From NCBI GenBank assembly GCA_020851565.1, contig JADZCN010000113.1, positions 1 to 64,000 on the forward strand: a stretch of 64,000 nt of DNA. The letters are read 5' to 3'. The stretch comes from Acidobacteriota bacterium. Its GTDB lineage: Bacteria > Acidobacteriota > Vicinamibacteria > Vicinamibacterales > UBA2999. The notes beneath the pieces were generated by a model that saw nothing but the letters and a program-made list of their open reading frames with translations, was not told the origin of the DNA and ran no database searches. The position numbers and the translations under genes were made by a program. This document shows, piece after piece, positions 57,134 to 64,000 of this stretch (the stretch's first letter is position 1; each line of letters starts with the position of its first letter).

Positions 57134-59173
57134 ATGTCCATGTCCGTCGCCTCGTCCGTGCGTCCTTCGCACCTGATGGTGCCCTCCGCGCTCATCGCGG
57201 TGGTGCTGCTGATGGTGGTGCCGCTGCCGCCGGTGCTGCTCGACATCCTGCTGTCGGTCGACATCGGCCTCTCGGTCGTGCTGCTGCTGACGGTGGTCTA
57301 CCTGAAGCAGCCGGTCGAGTTCTCGGTGTTCCCCTCGCTGCTCCTCCTGCTCACGCTGCTGCGGCTGTCGCTGAACGTCGCCTCCACGCGCCTCATCCTG
57401 ATGCACGGCCATGAGGGTGTGGACGCCGCGGGACACGTCATCATGGCCTTCGGCCAGTTCGTCGTCGGCGGCAACTTCGTCGTCGGCGTGGTCATCTTCC
57501 TGGTGCTCGTCGCCATCCAGTTCCTGGTGATCAACCACGGCGCGGTGCGCATCTCCGAGGTGACGGCGCGCTTCACGCTCGACGCGATGCCCGGGCGCCA
57601 GATGGCCATCGACGCCGACCTGAGCGCCGGCGTCATCGACGACAAGGAGGCGCGGGTCCGGCGCGACCGCGTCAGGCGCGAGGCCGACTTCTACGGCGCG
57701 ATGGACGGCGCGATCCGCTTCACCCAGCGCGACGCGCTGGCCGCGGTGCTCATCACCGGCGTCAACATCGCCGCAGGTCTCGTGATCGGCGTCGTGCAGC
57801 ACCAGCTCGACCTCGTGACGGCCGCGCAGACCTACACGATCCTCACCGTCGGCGAGGGGCTGGTCACGGCCATCCCGGCGCTGCTCGTCTCGATGTCGGG
57901 CGGCCTCATCACCACGCGTGCCGCCTCCGAGTCGCACCTCGGCGAGGAGGTCGCCGACCAGCTCTTCGCGCGATCGAAGCCGCTGGCCGTGGCCGCCGGC
58001 GTGCTGCTCCTGCTCGCCCTGATTCCGGGGCTGCCGAAGCTGGCCTTCGTGCTGGTGGCGGGGTGCCTGGGTCTGGTGGCCTACGCCAACAGCCAGGCGG
58101 TCGAAGCGGCACAGGCCGCCGCGGCGGACGCGCCGGCGCCGCCGCCCGATGCGATCGACGCCGCGGTCGGTGTGGACGCCCTCGCGGTCGAGGTCGGCTA
58201 TGCGCTGGTGAGCCTCGTGGACGAGAAGCAGGGCGGCACGCTGCTCGCGCGCGTGCGCGCCATCCGACGGCAGATTGCGTCGGAGACCGGCGTGGTCGTG
58301 CCGCCGGTGCACGTGGCCGACAACCTGCAGCTCGCCCCGCGCGCCTACGCGATTCTCGTGAAGGGCGTCGAGGTGGCGCGCGGCGAGCTCTACGCCGATC
58401 GCCTCCTGGCCATCAACCCGGGCACGGCCGACATCGCCCTCGAGGGCACCGCGACCCGCGAGCCGGCGTTCGGCCTGCCGGCCGTGTGGATCACGCACGA
58501 ACAGCGCGATCGCGCGTCCGCCGCGGGATTCACCGTCGTCGATCCGACGACCGCGCTCTCGACGCACCTTTCCGAGGTGGTGCGCGCCTTCCTGCCCGAT
58601 CTGCTCTCCCGCCAGCACACCAAGGAGCTGGTGGACCGCGTCGCCGAGACCTCGCCCAAGCTGGTCGAGGAACTGGTCCCCAAGATCGCCTCGATCGGCG
58701 ACATCCAGCGCGTGCTCCGGCAGCTCCTGCGCGAGCGCGTGCCCGTCCGCGACCTCACGACCATCCTCGAGGCCATTGCGGACGCGATGCCCGGCAGCAA
58801 GGACGCCGACCAGGTGGCCGAGGCCGTGCGCGCCGCCATCGGCCGGGCGATCTGCCGCCCGTACCAGAACGAGAAGGGCGAGCTGCCCACGATTGCGCTG
58901 GCGCCCGCCCTCGAGGAGCGGCTCATGGCCTCCATGGTCCGCACGGAGCAGGGGATCGTGCTGGCCATCGAGCCCGCGCAGGCGCAGCGCCTGGCCGGCC
59001 GGCTCGCCGAGATCGTCGCCGGCGCGGTGGCACAGCCTGTGCTTCTCTGCACGCCGGTGCTGAGGCCGCACATCTGGCGACTGTTCGCCCGCGTCCTCCC
59101 GCACCTCGGCGTCGTCTCGCACAACGAGGTGCCGCCACAGATTCACGTCGCGGCCATTGCGACCCTGGACTGA
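57134..59173 (+). CDS. flhA: flagellar export gate protein FlhA
   Basis: A 679-residue protein: eight membrane helices in the first half and a large cytoplasmic domain that docks chaperones. VRISEVTARFTLDAMPGRQMAIDADLSAGVIDDKEARVRRDRV is the FHIPEP region with the Asp and Arg residues linked to proton coupling. LVSMSGGLITTRAASES and the C-terminal LLSRQHTKELVDRVAETSPKLVEELVP are family markers. Length is normal. Confidence 0.96.
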   Translation: MSMSVASSVRPSHLMVPSALIAVVLLMVVPLPPVLLDILLSVDIGLSVVLLLTVVYLKQPVEFSVFPSLLLLLTLLRLSLNVASTRLILMHGHEGVDAAGHVIMAFGQFVVGGNFVVGVVIFLVLVAIQFLVINHGAVRISEVTARFTLDAMPGRQMAIDADLSAGVIDDKEARVRRDRVRREADFYGAMDGAIRFTQRDALAAVLITGVNIAAGLVIGVVQHQLDLVTAAQTYTILTVGEGLVTAIPALLVSMSGGLITTRAASESHLGEEVADQLFARSKPLAVAAGVLLLLALIPGLPKLAFVLVAGCLGLVAYANSQAVEAAQAAAADAPAPPPDAIDAAVGVDALAVEVGYALVSLVDEKQGGTLLARVRAIRRQIASETGVVVPPVHVADNLQLAPRAYAILVKGVEVARGELYADRLLAINPGTADIALEGTATREPAFGLPAVWITHEQRDRASAAGFTVVDPTTALSTHLSEVVRAFLPDLLSRQHTKELVDRVAETSPKLVEELVPKIASIGDIQRVLRQLLRERVPVRDLTTILEAIADAMPGSKDADQVAEAVRAAIGRAICRPYQNEKGELPTIALAPALEERLMASMVRTEQGIVLAIEPAQAQRLAGRLAEIVAGAVAQPVLLCTPVLRPHIWRLFARVLPHLGVVSHNEVPPQIHVAAIATLD

Positions 59174-59174
59174 C

Positions 59175-60191
59175 ATGACGGTCAAGACGTATCGCCACAC
59201 CACCGTAAGGGACGCGCTCCGGGCCGTTCGCGAGGACATGGGGCCGGACGCCCTGGTACTGGCCACACAGATGGTCGCCGCGCGCGGCTGGCGCGGCTGG
59301 ATCGGACGGCGCGAAGTGCAGGTGACCGCGGCGAGCGCCGCCGACCCGAACGGCCGATCCACCGTCCCCGTGGGACGGCCGGCCGACACCCCGATGCCGC
59401 GACGTGCGGATCTCCCCGCCCGCGCAGGTCTGGTCGCGCGGCTCCTGGCGAGCGGCCTGGATCGCGCGATGGCCGAACGCGTGGCCGCCTCGGCCACCAG
59501 CGCGCAGTGCCGCGGGGCCTCCCTGCCCGTGCTGCGCCGCCTGCTCGCCAGTCAGCTCGACGCGCTCGCCGCCGGCAACGAGCCCTACGCGAAGGTCGAG
59601 GTGTTCATCGGACCTCCCGGTGTCGGAAAGACGACCACCATCGCGAAGATTGCCGCGCAGGAGCGGGCGAGCCGCGGGCGCACGCTCGGCCTGGTCGGCG
59701 CCGACGCCTTCCGCGCGGGCGCCGTCGAGCAGCTGCGCACCTACGCCAGCATCATCGGCGCACCCTTCCGGGTGGCGCGGACGATCGAGGAACTGGACAA
59801 GGCGCTCGCGGCCGGGCGCCACTCGCTGCTGGTGGACACGGCGGGCCGCTCGCCGCGCGACGGCGGCCTGCGCGATCTGCGCCGGCTGCTCGGCAGCCAC
59901 CGCGGCGTGCGCACGCACCTGGTCCTGGCCGCCGATACGAGCGGCGGGACCGCCCGCCGGATCCTCGACGCCTACCAGGACGTGCGGCCGGACCGCATCG
60001 TGATCTCGAAGCTGGACGAGGCCGAAACCATCGCGCCGCTGCTGACGGCGATCGCGGATCGGGGGATCCCGGTCTCGTACCTGGCGACCGGGCAACGGGT
60101 GCCCGAGGACCTCGATCGCGCCACGCCGGCCGTGCTGGCCGGCGCCCTGTTGCGCGACGACGAGTGGGGATCCGCAGCAGCCGCCAGCTGA
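59175..60191 (+). CDS. flhF: SRP-type GTPase FlhF
   Basis: A 338-residue GTPase that fixes where and how many flagella are built. VKTYRHTTVRDALRAVREDMGPDALVLATQ is the FlhF B-domain start. GPPGVGKTTTIAKIAAQ (about 146-162) is the P-loop, followed by VGADAFRAGAVEQLRTYA (G2 region), DTAGRSPRD (G3) and SKLDEAET (G4). No flhG/fleN gene follows it in the cluster, which is unusual because FlhF usually works with FlhG. Overlapping start region with flhA (1 nt gap). Confidence 0.93.
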   Translation: MTVKTYRHTTVRDALRAVREDMGPDALVLATQMVAARGWRGWIGRREVQVTAASAADPNGRSTVPVGRPADTPMPRRADLPARAGLVARLLASGLDRAMAERVAASATSAQCRGASLPVLRRLLASQLDALAAGNEPYAKVEVFIGPPGVGKTTTIAKIAAQERASRGRTLGLVGADAFRAGAVEQLRTYASIIGAPFRVARTIEELDKALAAGRHSLLVDTAGRSPRDGGLRDLRRLLGSHRGVRTHLVLAADTSGGTARRILDAYQDVRPDRIVISKLDEAETIAPLLTAIADRGIPVSYLATGQRVPEDLDRATPAVLAGALLRDDEWGSAAAAS

Positions 60192-60198
60192 GGCGGCA

Positions 60199-60978
60199 TT
60201 GGCGAACGACACGGAGACGGAGACGCTGAACATGCGCAGGATGCCCCCGCCGGCAGGCGCGGATCTGGACACTCGGGACCGGCTCGTGATGGAGCACGTC
60301 GGGCTCGTGAAGACGATGGCGGGCCGGCTCGCCAACCGCCTGCCCTCGCAGGTCGAGGTCTCGGAGCTCATCAGCGTGGGCGTGCTGGGGCTCATCGACG
60401 CCGCGGGCCGGTTCAACCCGGCGCTCGGCGTGCCGTTCAGCGCGTTCGCCCGCCGCCGCATCCACGGCGCGATGCTCGACTCGCTGCGCGATCTCGACTG
60501 GGCGCCACGCACGCTGCGCAAGCTGCGCCGCGACGTGGATGCGGCCATCGTGCGGCTGCGCGAGACGCTCGGCCGCGAGCCCGAGGCGGAGGAGATCGCC
60601 GGGGCGCTCGACGTCTCGGAGGCCGAGTACGACCGCATGCTCGACCGGCTGCGCAGCGTCGACCTGGCCGTCGTTCGGCAGGCGTCGGCCGACGGCGACG
60701 GATCCGACATCCTGGATGTCGTCGTCGATCCCGGGGAGGGACCGCACGGCACGCTCGAGCGGCAGGAACTGCGCGAGCTGCTCGCGCGCGCCATCGTCCA
60801 GCTGCCCGAGCGCGAGCGGCACATCCTCGCCCTGTACTTCGAGCAGGATCTCACGCTGGCCGAGATCGGCCAGGTCATCGGCGTCGGCGAGTCACGGGTC
60901 TCGCAGCTGCGCACGCAGGCCCTCGCGCGCCTCCGGTCCACGCTCGCGGCCTCGCTGCAGCAACGGGGGACGCACTGA
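60199..60978 (+). CDS. fliA: flagellar sigma-28 factor FliA
   Basis: A 259-residue sigma factor of the FliA/WhiG group. VMEHVGLVKTMAGRLANRLPSQVEVSELISVGVLGLIDAAGRFNPALGVPFSAFARRRIHGAMLDSLRDLDWAPRTLR is regions 2.1-2.4; the SLRDLDWxPRxLR ending is diagnostic. Region 4 is LPERERHILALYFEQDLTLAEIGQVIGVGESRVSQLRTQALARLR. It would drive late flagellar genes after hook completion. Start TTG at 60199 has GAGG in place; an ATG at 60232 is a reasonable alternative. Confidence 0.93.
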   Translation: MANDTETETLNMRRMPPPAGADLDTRDRLVMEHVGLVKTMAGRLANRLPSQVEVSELISVGVLGLIDAAGRFNPALGVPFSAFARRRIHGAMLDSLRDLDWAPRTLRKLRRDVDAAIVRLRETLGREPEAEEIAGALDVSEAEYDRMLDRLRSVDLAVVRQASADGDGSDILDVVVDPGEGPHGTLERQELRELLARAIVQLPERERHILALYFEQDLTLAEIGQVIGVGESRVSQLRTQALARLRSTLAASLQQRGTH

Positions 60979-61958
60979 TGAGCCGCACGCTCACCCAGGA
61001 CGAGATCGACGCCCTCCTGCTGACGCCGTCCGGCGGCCGCGCGGCGAAGCGCGCGCCGGACGGCCTGGCCAGCGGCGCCATCCGCTACAACTTCCGACGG
61101 CCCGACCGCGTGTCGAAGGAGCAGATCCACTCGCTGCACTTCCTGCACGACCGCTTCGCGCGCAGCGTGTCCACGTCGTTGTCGGTCTACCTCCGCGCCG
61201 TCACCGAACTGGCCGTCGTCTCCGTGGAGCAGTTCGCGTACTCGGAGTTCCTGCTCTCGCTGGCCGACCCGACCGCCTTCTACGCGCTGGCCATCCCTCC
61301 GCTGGGCGAGCTGGGCGCGCTCGAGATCAACCCGTCGGTCGCCTTCCCGATGTTCGACCGGATGCTGGGCGGGGAGGGCCGCACCGCCGCGCCGGGCCGG
61401 GCGCTGACCGACATCGAACAGCACATCGCCGACTCGATCGTGAAGGTGCTGCTCGAGGCGCTCACCGAGACCTGGCGGCCCATCGTGGACCTGCGCTTCG
61501 AGATTCGCGGTCGCGACACGCGCCCGCAGATGCTCCAGGTGGCGGCGCCGAACGAGACGGTGCTGATGGTGGCTTTCGACATGTCGGTCGGCGACGCGCG
61601 GGGGATGGTGAACCTCTGCCTGCCCGTCACCATTGTCGAGGCCACGGGCGGCGGCCTGGCGCAGGCATGGCATCGGCAGCGGCAGGAGCCGAGCGCCTCG
61701 GAGCGCCAGTGGCTTCGCGACCACCTGTCGGCAGCCGTGATGCCGGTCACGGCCTCGCTCGAATCGCGGTTGACCGCCCGCGACCTGGTGGATGTGTGCC
61801 CCGGGGACGTCGTCTCGCTCGGCGTCCCCGTGAGCCGGCTCGTGGACGTGCGCGTGGGCCGCACGCTGAAGTTCAAGGGAAGGCTCGCCGTCGAGGAGGG
61901 GCGCGTGAGCGTCCGGCTCGACCAGGCGTGCCCGGACGGCGCCGCGGGGGAGGCCTGA
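60978..61958 (+). CDS. fliM: flagellar motor switch protein FliM
   Basis: A 326-residue C-ring protein. LTQDEIDALLLTP at the N-terminus is the CheY-phosphate-binding peptide. The middle domain contains IHSLHFLHDRFARSVSTSLSVYLRAVTELAVVSVEQFAYSEFLLSL and FPMFDRMLGGEG, close to the GGxG signature. The C-terminal SpoA domain (VCPGDVVSLGVPVSRLVDVRVGRTLKFKGRLAVEEGRVSVRL) binds FliN. Overlaps fliA by 1 nt (TGATG) and the next gene follows by 1 nt. Confidence 0.94.
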   Translation: MSRTLTQDEIDALLLTPSGGRAAKRAPDGLASGAIRYNFRRPDRVSKEQIHSLHFLHDRFARSVSTSLSVYLRAVTELAVVSVEQFAYSEFLLSLADPTAFYALAIPPLGELGALEINPSVAFPMFDRMLGGEGRTAAPGRALTDIEQHIADSIVKVLLEALTETWRPIVDLRFEIRGRDTRPQMLQVAAPNETVLMVAFDMSVGDARGMVNLCLPVTIVEATGGGLAQAWHRQRQEPSASERQWLRDHLSAAVMPVTASLESRLTARDLVDVCPGDVVSLGVPVSRLVDVRVGRTLKFKGRLAVEEGRVSVRLDQACPDGAAGEA

Positions 61959-61959
61959 G

Positions 61960-62670
61960 ATGGCAGAACGCACACCCGATCCCCTCGTTGAGGGCCTGGT
62001 GCAGGAACTGGCCGCGGCGATGCGGGCGATCGTCGACGGCGTCACCAGCACGCCGGCCGCGTCTGCGGCATCGGGCGACGGCTGGAGCCTGACGGGATCG
62101 GTGAGCGGCGCCCGGCGAGGCGCGCTCGAGGTGTGGGTCGACCTCGGAGGCGCCGAGACCCTCGCCCGGCGCATCACCGGCGTCGAGGCCCCGGACAAGC
62201 CGGCGATCATCGCGCTGCTCCGCGACCTGTGGACGCGGGCGGCGACGGCGCTCTGCAGCCAGCCGGCGCACGCGGGACTGGCCATCGGCTTCGGATCGGC
62301 ACGGGCCATGGGGTCGCCCCGGAGCGGGACGGTGTACGAACTGTGCGCGGACGGGTTCGTGGCGCGCGTCGTCGTGGCCGACCGCCTGTCGGCGCCGGGC
62401 GCCGGCGTGCACGAGAACCTCGATGTCGTGCTCGACATCGATCTGCCGCTGGTGGTGCGGTTCGCGCGGACCATGCTGCCCATCCGGACCCTGGCCGCAC
62501 TCGGGCCCGGCAGCGTCGTCGACATGGAGCGATCGCCCGACGAGCCCGTCCAGATCCTGGTGGGCGATCGCGTGATCGCGCACGGCGAGGTGGTGGTCGT
62601 GGGCGGCAACTACGGCGTGAGGATTACGGACGTGACGAGCCCCGCGGCGCGGGTGCGGCTGGAGGCATGA
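61960..62670 (+). CDS. fliN: flagellar motor switch protein FliN with an N-terminal CheC-like domain
   Basis: A 236-residue protein. The C-terminal 75 residues are a canonical FliN SpoA domain (LPLVVRFARTMLPIRTLAALGPGSVVDMERSPDEPVQILVGDRVIAHGEVVVVGGNYGVRITDV). The first 150 residues form a separate domain (GALEVWVDLGGAETLARRITGVEAPDKPAIIALLRDLWTRAATALC) reminiscent of the CheC/CheX-like fold in FliM and FliY. It therefore looks like a FliY-type protein, without a visible ExxN phosphatase motif that I can assert. It partners with FliM; the shorter FliN-like protein at 53.6 kb is a second copy of the SpoA fold. Confidence 0.88.
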   Translation: MAERTPDPLVEGLVQELAAAMRAIVDGVTSTPAASAASGDGWSLTGSVSGARRGALEVWVDLGGAETLARRITGVEAPDKPAIIALLRDLWTRAATALCSQPAHAGLAIGFGSARAMGSPRSGTVYELCADGFVARVVVADRLSAPGAGVHENLDVVLDIDLPLVVRFARTMLPIRTLAALGPGSVVDMERSPDEPVQILVGDRVIAHGEVVVVGGNYGVRITDVTSPAARVRLEA

Positions 62671-63063
62671 GTGGTGACGTCGGACGTGTTGATCTACGGA
62701 GTGGCGGCGGTGGGGCTGGTGGCCCTCGCCGAAGCGCTGGTGCTGTTCCGGCTGTCGAAGGCCCTCGGTGCGGTCGCGCGCTTCGGGGAGCGCATGGCCC
62801 ATCTCACCTCGGCCCTCGAGCTGCTCACCGACACCACGGAGGCCGGATTGACCAACGTGGCCCGCGAGCTCGAACGGAGCGCCGCGCCTCGGGCGGCGCG
62901 CTCCAGCCGAAGCTCGACGGCCCGCCGCATCGCGGGCGCGGCGCGCCGCGGCGAGGCCGTCGGCGACATCGCCTCGCGGGAGGGCCTGTCGGAGAGCGAG
63001 GTCAACCTGCACCTCCAGCTCTCGAAGCCGAAGGGAGGCGGGCGTGGCGCGATGCGCAGTTGA
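62671..63063 (+). CDS. YlxL-like membrane protein with C-terminal helix-turn-helix
   Basis: A 130-residue protein: one membrane helix (about 4-27, DVLIYGVAAVGLVALAEALVLFRL), a helical region, an Arg/Ser-rich linker and a small C-terminal helix-turn-helix-like segment, GEAVGDIASREGLSESEVNLHLQLSK. This layout (membrane anchor plus short HTH) resembles DUF6115/YlxL or DUF2802 proteins found in flagellar operons of many phyla. The function is unknown. GTG start; overlaps the next gene by 20 nt. Confidence 0.65.
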   Translation: MVTSDVLIYGVAAVGLVALAEALVLFRLSKALGAVARFGERMAHLTSALELLTDTTEAGLTNVARELERSAAPRAARSSRSSTARRIAGAARRGEAVGDIASREGLSESEVNLHLQLSKPKGGGRGAMRS

Positions 63064-63895
63064 GAGCTGCGGGCGCTGGCGCCCCGACCTGTTCGTCAGG
63101 CGCGGCGTGGGCGCGCGCGTGGACGGCCGGTGGTTCTGCTCGCGCGCGTGCATCGAGCTCATGGCGCGCGAGCGCCTGTCAGCGGGCAAGCCGTTCGCGG
63201 CGGGCCTGCCGAGCGTCCCGCCCGTGCGCCTGGGGACCCTCCTGGCCGCCAGGGGGGTGTGCGACAGCGCGTCGCTGTCGCGTGCGCTGGAGGCGCAGCG
63301 GGAGTCGGGGCTGAAGCTCGGCGAGCAGCTCCAGGCGATGGGCGCCGCGGACAAGCAGACCGTGCTGACCGCCCTGGCCACCCAGTTCGGCGTGCGCTGC
63401 CTGCCGGCGTTCGATCCGGCGACCGTGCGGCACGCGCCCGGCGGCCTCTCGCGCGAGGCCGTCCGCGCGCTCCGCATCGCACCGATCAGCGATCCCCTCG
63501 AGGGGCGCGTCCGCGTCGCCTCCCCGGCACCGGTCCGCCGCCGCGCGCTCGGTGCCTTGCGCCAGCTGACCGGCTGGACGCTCGAGGTGTACCTGGTGAC
63601 CGACGAAGACTGGACGGCCATTCTCGCGCACTACGGCGCGGACCCGCGCCAGGACGCGGCGCGGCCGCAGCCGGAGTTCGTGCGCACGACGAGCGTGGCG
63701 GACGCCGCCGCGCGTATCGCCGCCGCGGCCTCTCGGGGCCGGCAGGCCACCGTCATCGAGGCGCGGTGGGAAGACCACGCGTGGATTCGCGTCCAGGGAC
63801 CCGACGTGATGGAGGACGTCTGCCTCGCGCTCCCGGAGGGTCCGTCACCGATCACAGAGGAGGCGCCATGGCCGGCGGCTACTACGTCGCGCTGA
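63044..63895 (+). CDS. zinc-finger-like / MshEN-domain protein, predicted c-di-GMP receptor
   Basis: A 283-residue soluble protein. The N-terminus has a likely treble-clef or FCS-type zinc site: Cys4, Cys9, Cys32 and Cys36 (ARCAVESCGRW ... WFCSRACIEL). Residues 62-114 form a complete MshEN domain: RLGTLL...L78...L82...Q85, then a 5-residue spacer and KLGEQL...V107...L111...Q114. The two 24-residue motifs and the spacer fit the cyclic-di-GMP-binding consensus at nearly every position. No ATPase domain follows. The rest (about 130-283) resembles the remaining GspE N-terminal fold and is otherwise unrecognised. GGGAGG precedes the GTG. It overlaps flgF, so it belongs to the flagellar operon and may link c-di-GMP to rod or hook building. 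Confidence 0.78.
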   Translation: MARCAVESCGRWRPDLFVRRGVGARVDGRWFCSRACIELMARERLSAGKPFAAGLPSVPPVRLGTLLAARGVCDSASLSRALEAQRESGLKLGEQLQAMGAADKQTVLTALATQFGVRCLPAFDPATVRHAPGGLSREAVRALRIAPISDPLEGRVRVASPAPVRRRALGALRQLTGWTLEVYLVTDEDWTAILAHYGADPRQDAARPQPEFVRTTSVADAAARIAAAASRGRQATVIEARWEDHAWIRVQGPDVMEDVCLALPEGPSPITEEAPWPAATTSR

Positions 63896-64000
63896 GCGCG
63901 ATGCGCACCCGCATCGACCAGCTCGATCGCCTGGCGGACGAGATCGCCAACGCGAGCACGCCGGGCTTCAAGGGCGAGCGCGCCGGCCACGCCAAGGCGC
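63868..64000 (+). CDS. flgF: flagellar basal-body rod protein FlgF (partial, 5' end)
   Basis: The first 44 codons are present and the gene runs off the window. GGYYVALSAMRTRIDQLDRLADEIANASTPGFKGERAGHAK is a rod/hook-family N-terminus (ANxxTPGFKxxR). AGGAGG lies 6 nt before the ATG, inside the previous gene. The short, divergent form and the lack of a long leader suggest FlgF rather than FlgG; FlgG would be expected next. Overlaps the MshEN gene by 28 nt. Confidence 0.75.
   Translation, partial: MAGGYYVALSAMRTRIDQLDRLADEIANASTPGFKGERAGHAKA

Overview
The window is GC-rich bacterial DNA without rRNA, tRNA or CRISPR. Its gene families point to an acidobacterium, most likely of the Vicinamibacteria type: an ADOP-type MacB/FtsX double permease, a kinase-type PD40 propeller remnant, DUF2911 and DUF1080 proteins, many Tat- or Sec-exported enzymes, and repeated GMC oxidoreductase / 'gluconate dehydrogenase subunit 3' pairs. 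The taxon is inferred from gene content, not from a marker gene.

Layout. (1) 0-2.8 kb: an IS1595-family (ISXO2-like) insertion element abuts a PD40 beta-propeller gene that has lost its 5' part. (2) 2.8-39.4 kb: a mosaic of mostly exported metabolic genes. These include a DUF2911 protein, a lipocalin-like protein, a cysteine-synthase-like PLP enzyme, M20, M28, M29-like and CocE/NonD hydrolases, a MaoC-like protein, S-adenosylhomocysteinase, a CHRD protein, a small cytochrome c, a Tat-exported ThDP enzyme, a VOC protein, an arginase-fold protein, gamma-glutamyltransferase and a VapBC pair. Embedded here are three GMC/subunit-3 pairs (5.7-8.0, 26.6-29.0 and 30.8-33.3 kb), a Gfo/Idh/MocA dehydrogenase, two intact and one broken TIM-barrel epimerases, a DUF1080 (3-keto-disaccharide hydrolase type) protein and an NupG-like transporter. 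Together they look like an oxidise / cleave or isomerise / reduce route for sugars or glycosides through 3-keto intermediates. (3) 39.6-64 kb: an EF-hand protein, a histidine kinase, a sigma-54 activator and a response regulator, then one long co-directional flagellar cluster (flgB flgC fliE fliF fliG fliH fliI fliJ flgD flgE fliK, then fliL fliN-like fliO fliP fliQ fliR flhB flhA flhF fliA fliM fliN). It ends in a YlxL-like protein, a zinc-finger/MshEN protein and the start of flgF.

Regulation visible in the sequence. Four sites match the -24/-12 sigma-54 consensus with correct spacing: before the EF-hand gene, before flgB, before fliL, and upstream of the sigma-54 activator gene itself. The activator and the soluble kinase therefore probably switch on the flagellar cluster, and fliA provides a later sigma-28 tier. 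In the metabolic half, six start codons lie only 6-7 nt after a -10-like hexamer, which suggests leaderless mRNAs. Several intergenic spaces are filled with short tandem repeats (periods 7, 8, 16 and 20 nt). A GGGACaGTCCC palindrome occurs at three operon junctions and supplies coding or stop sequence at two of them. A 212-bp nested inverted repeat fills the MaoC/M28 gap.

Best candidates for something not previously described: the Cys-rich/MshEN protein at the end of the flagellar cluster, which carries an intact tandem cyclic-di-GMP-binding motif; the sugar-oxidation cassette with three alpha/gamma oxidoreductase pairs but no beta subunit; and the Tat-exported ThDP enzyme.
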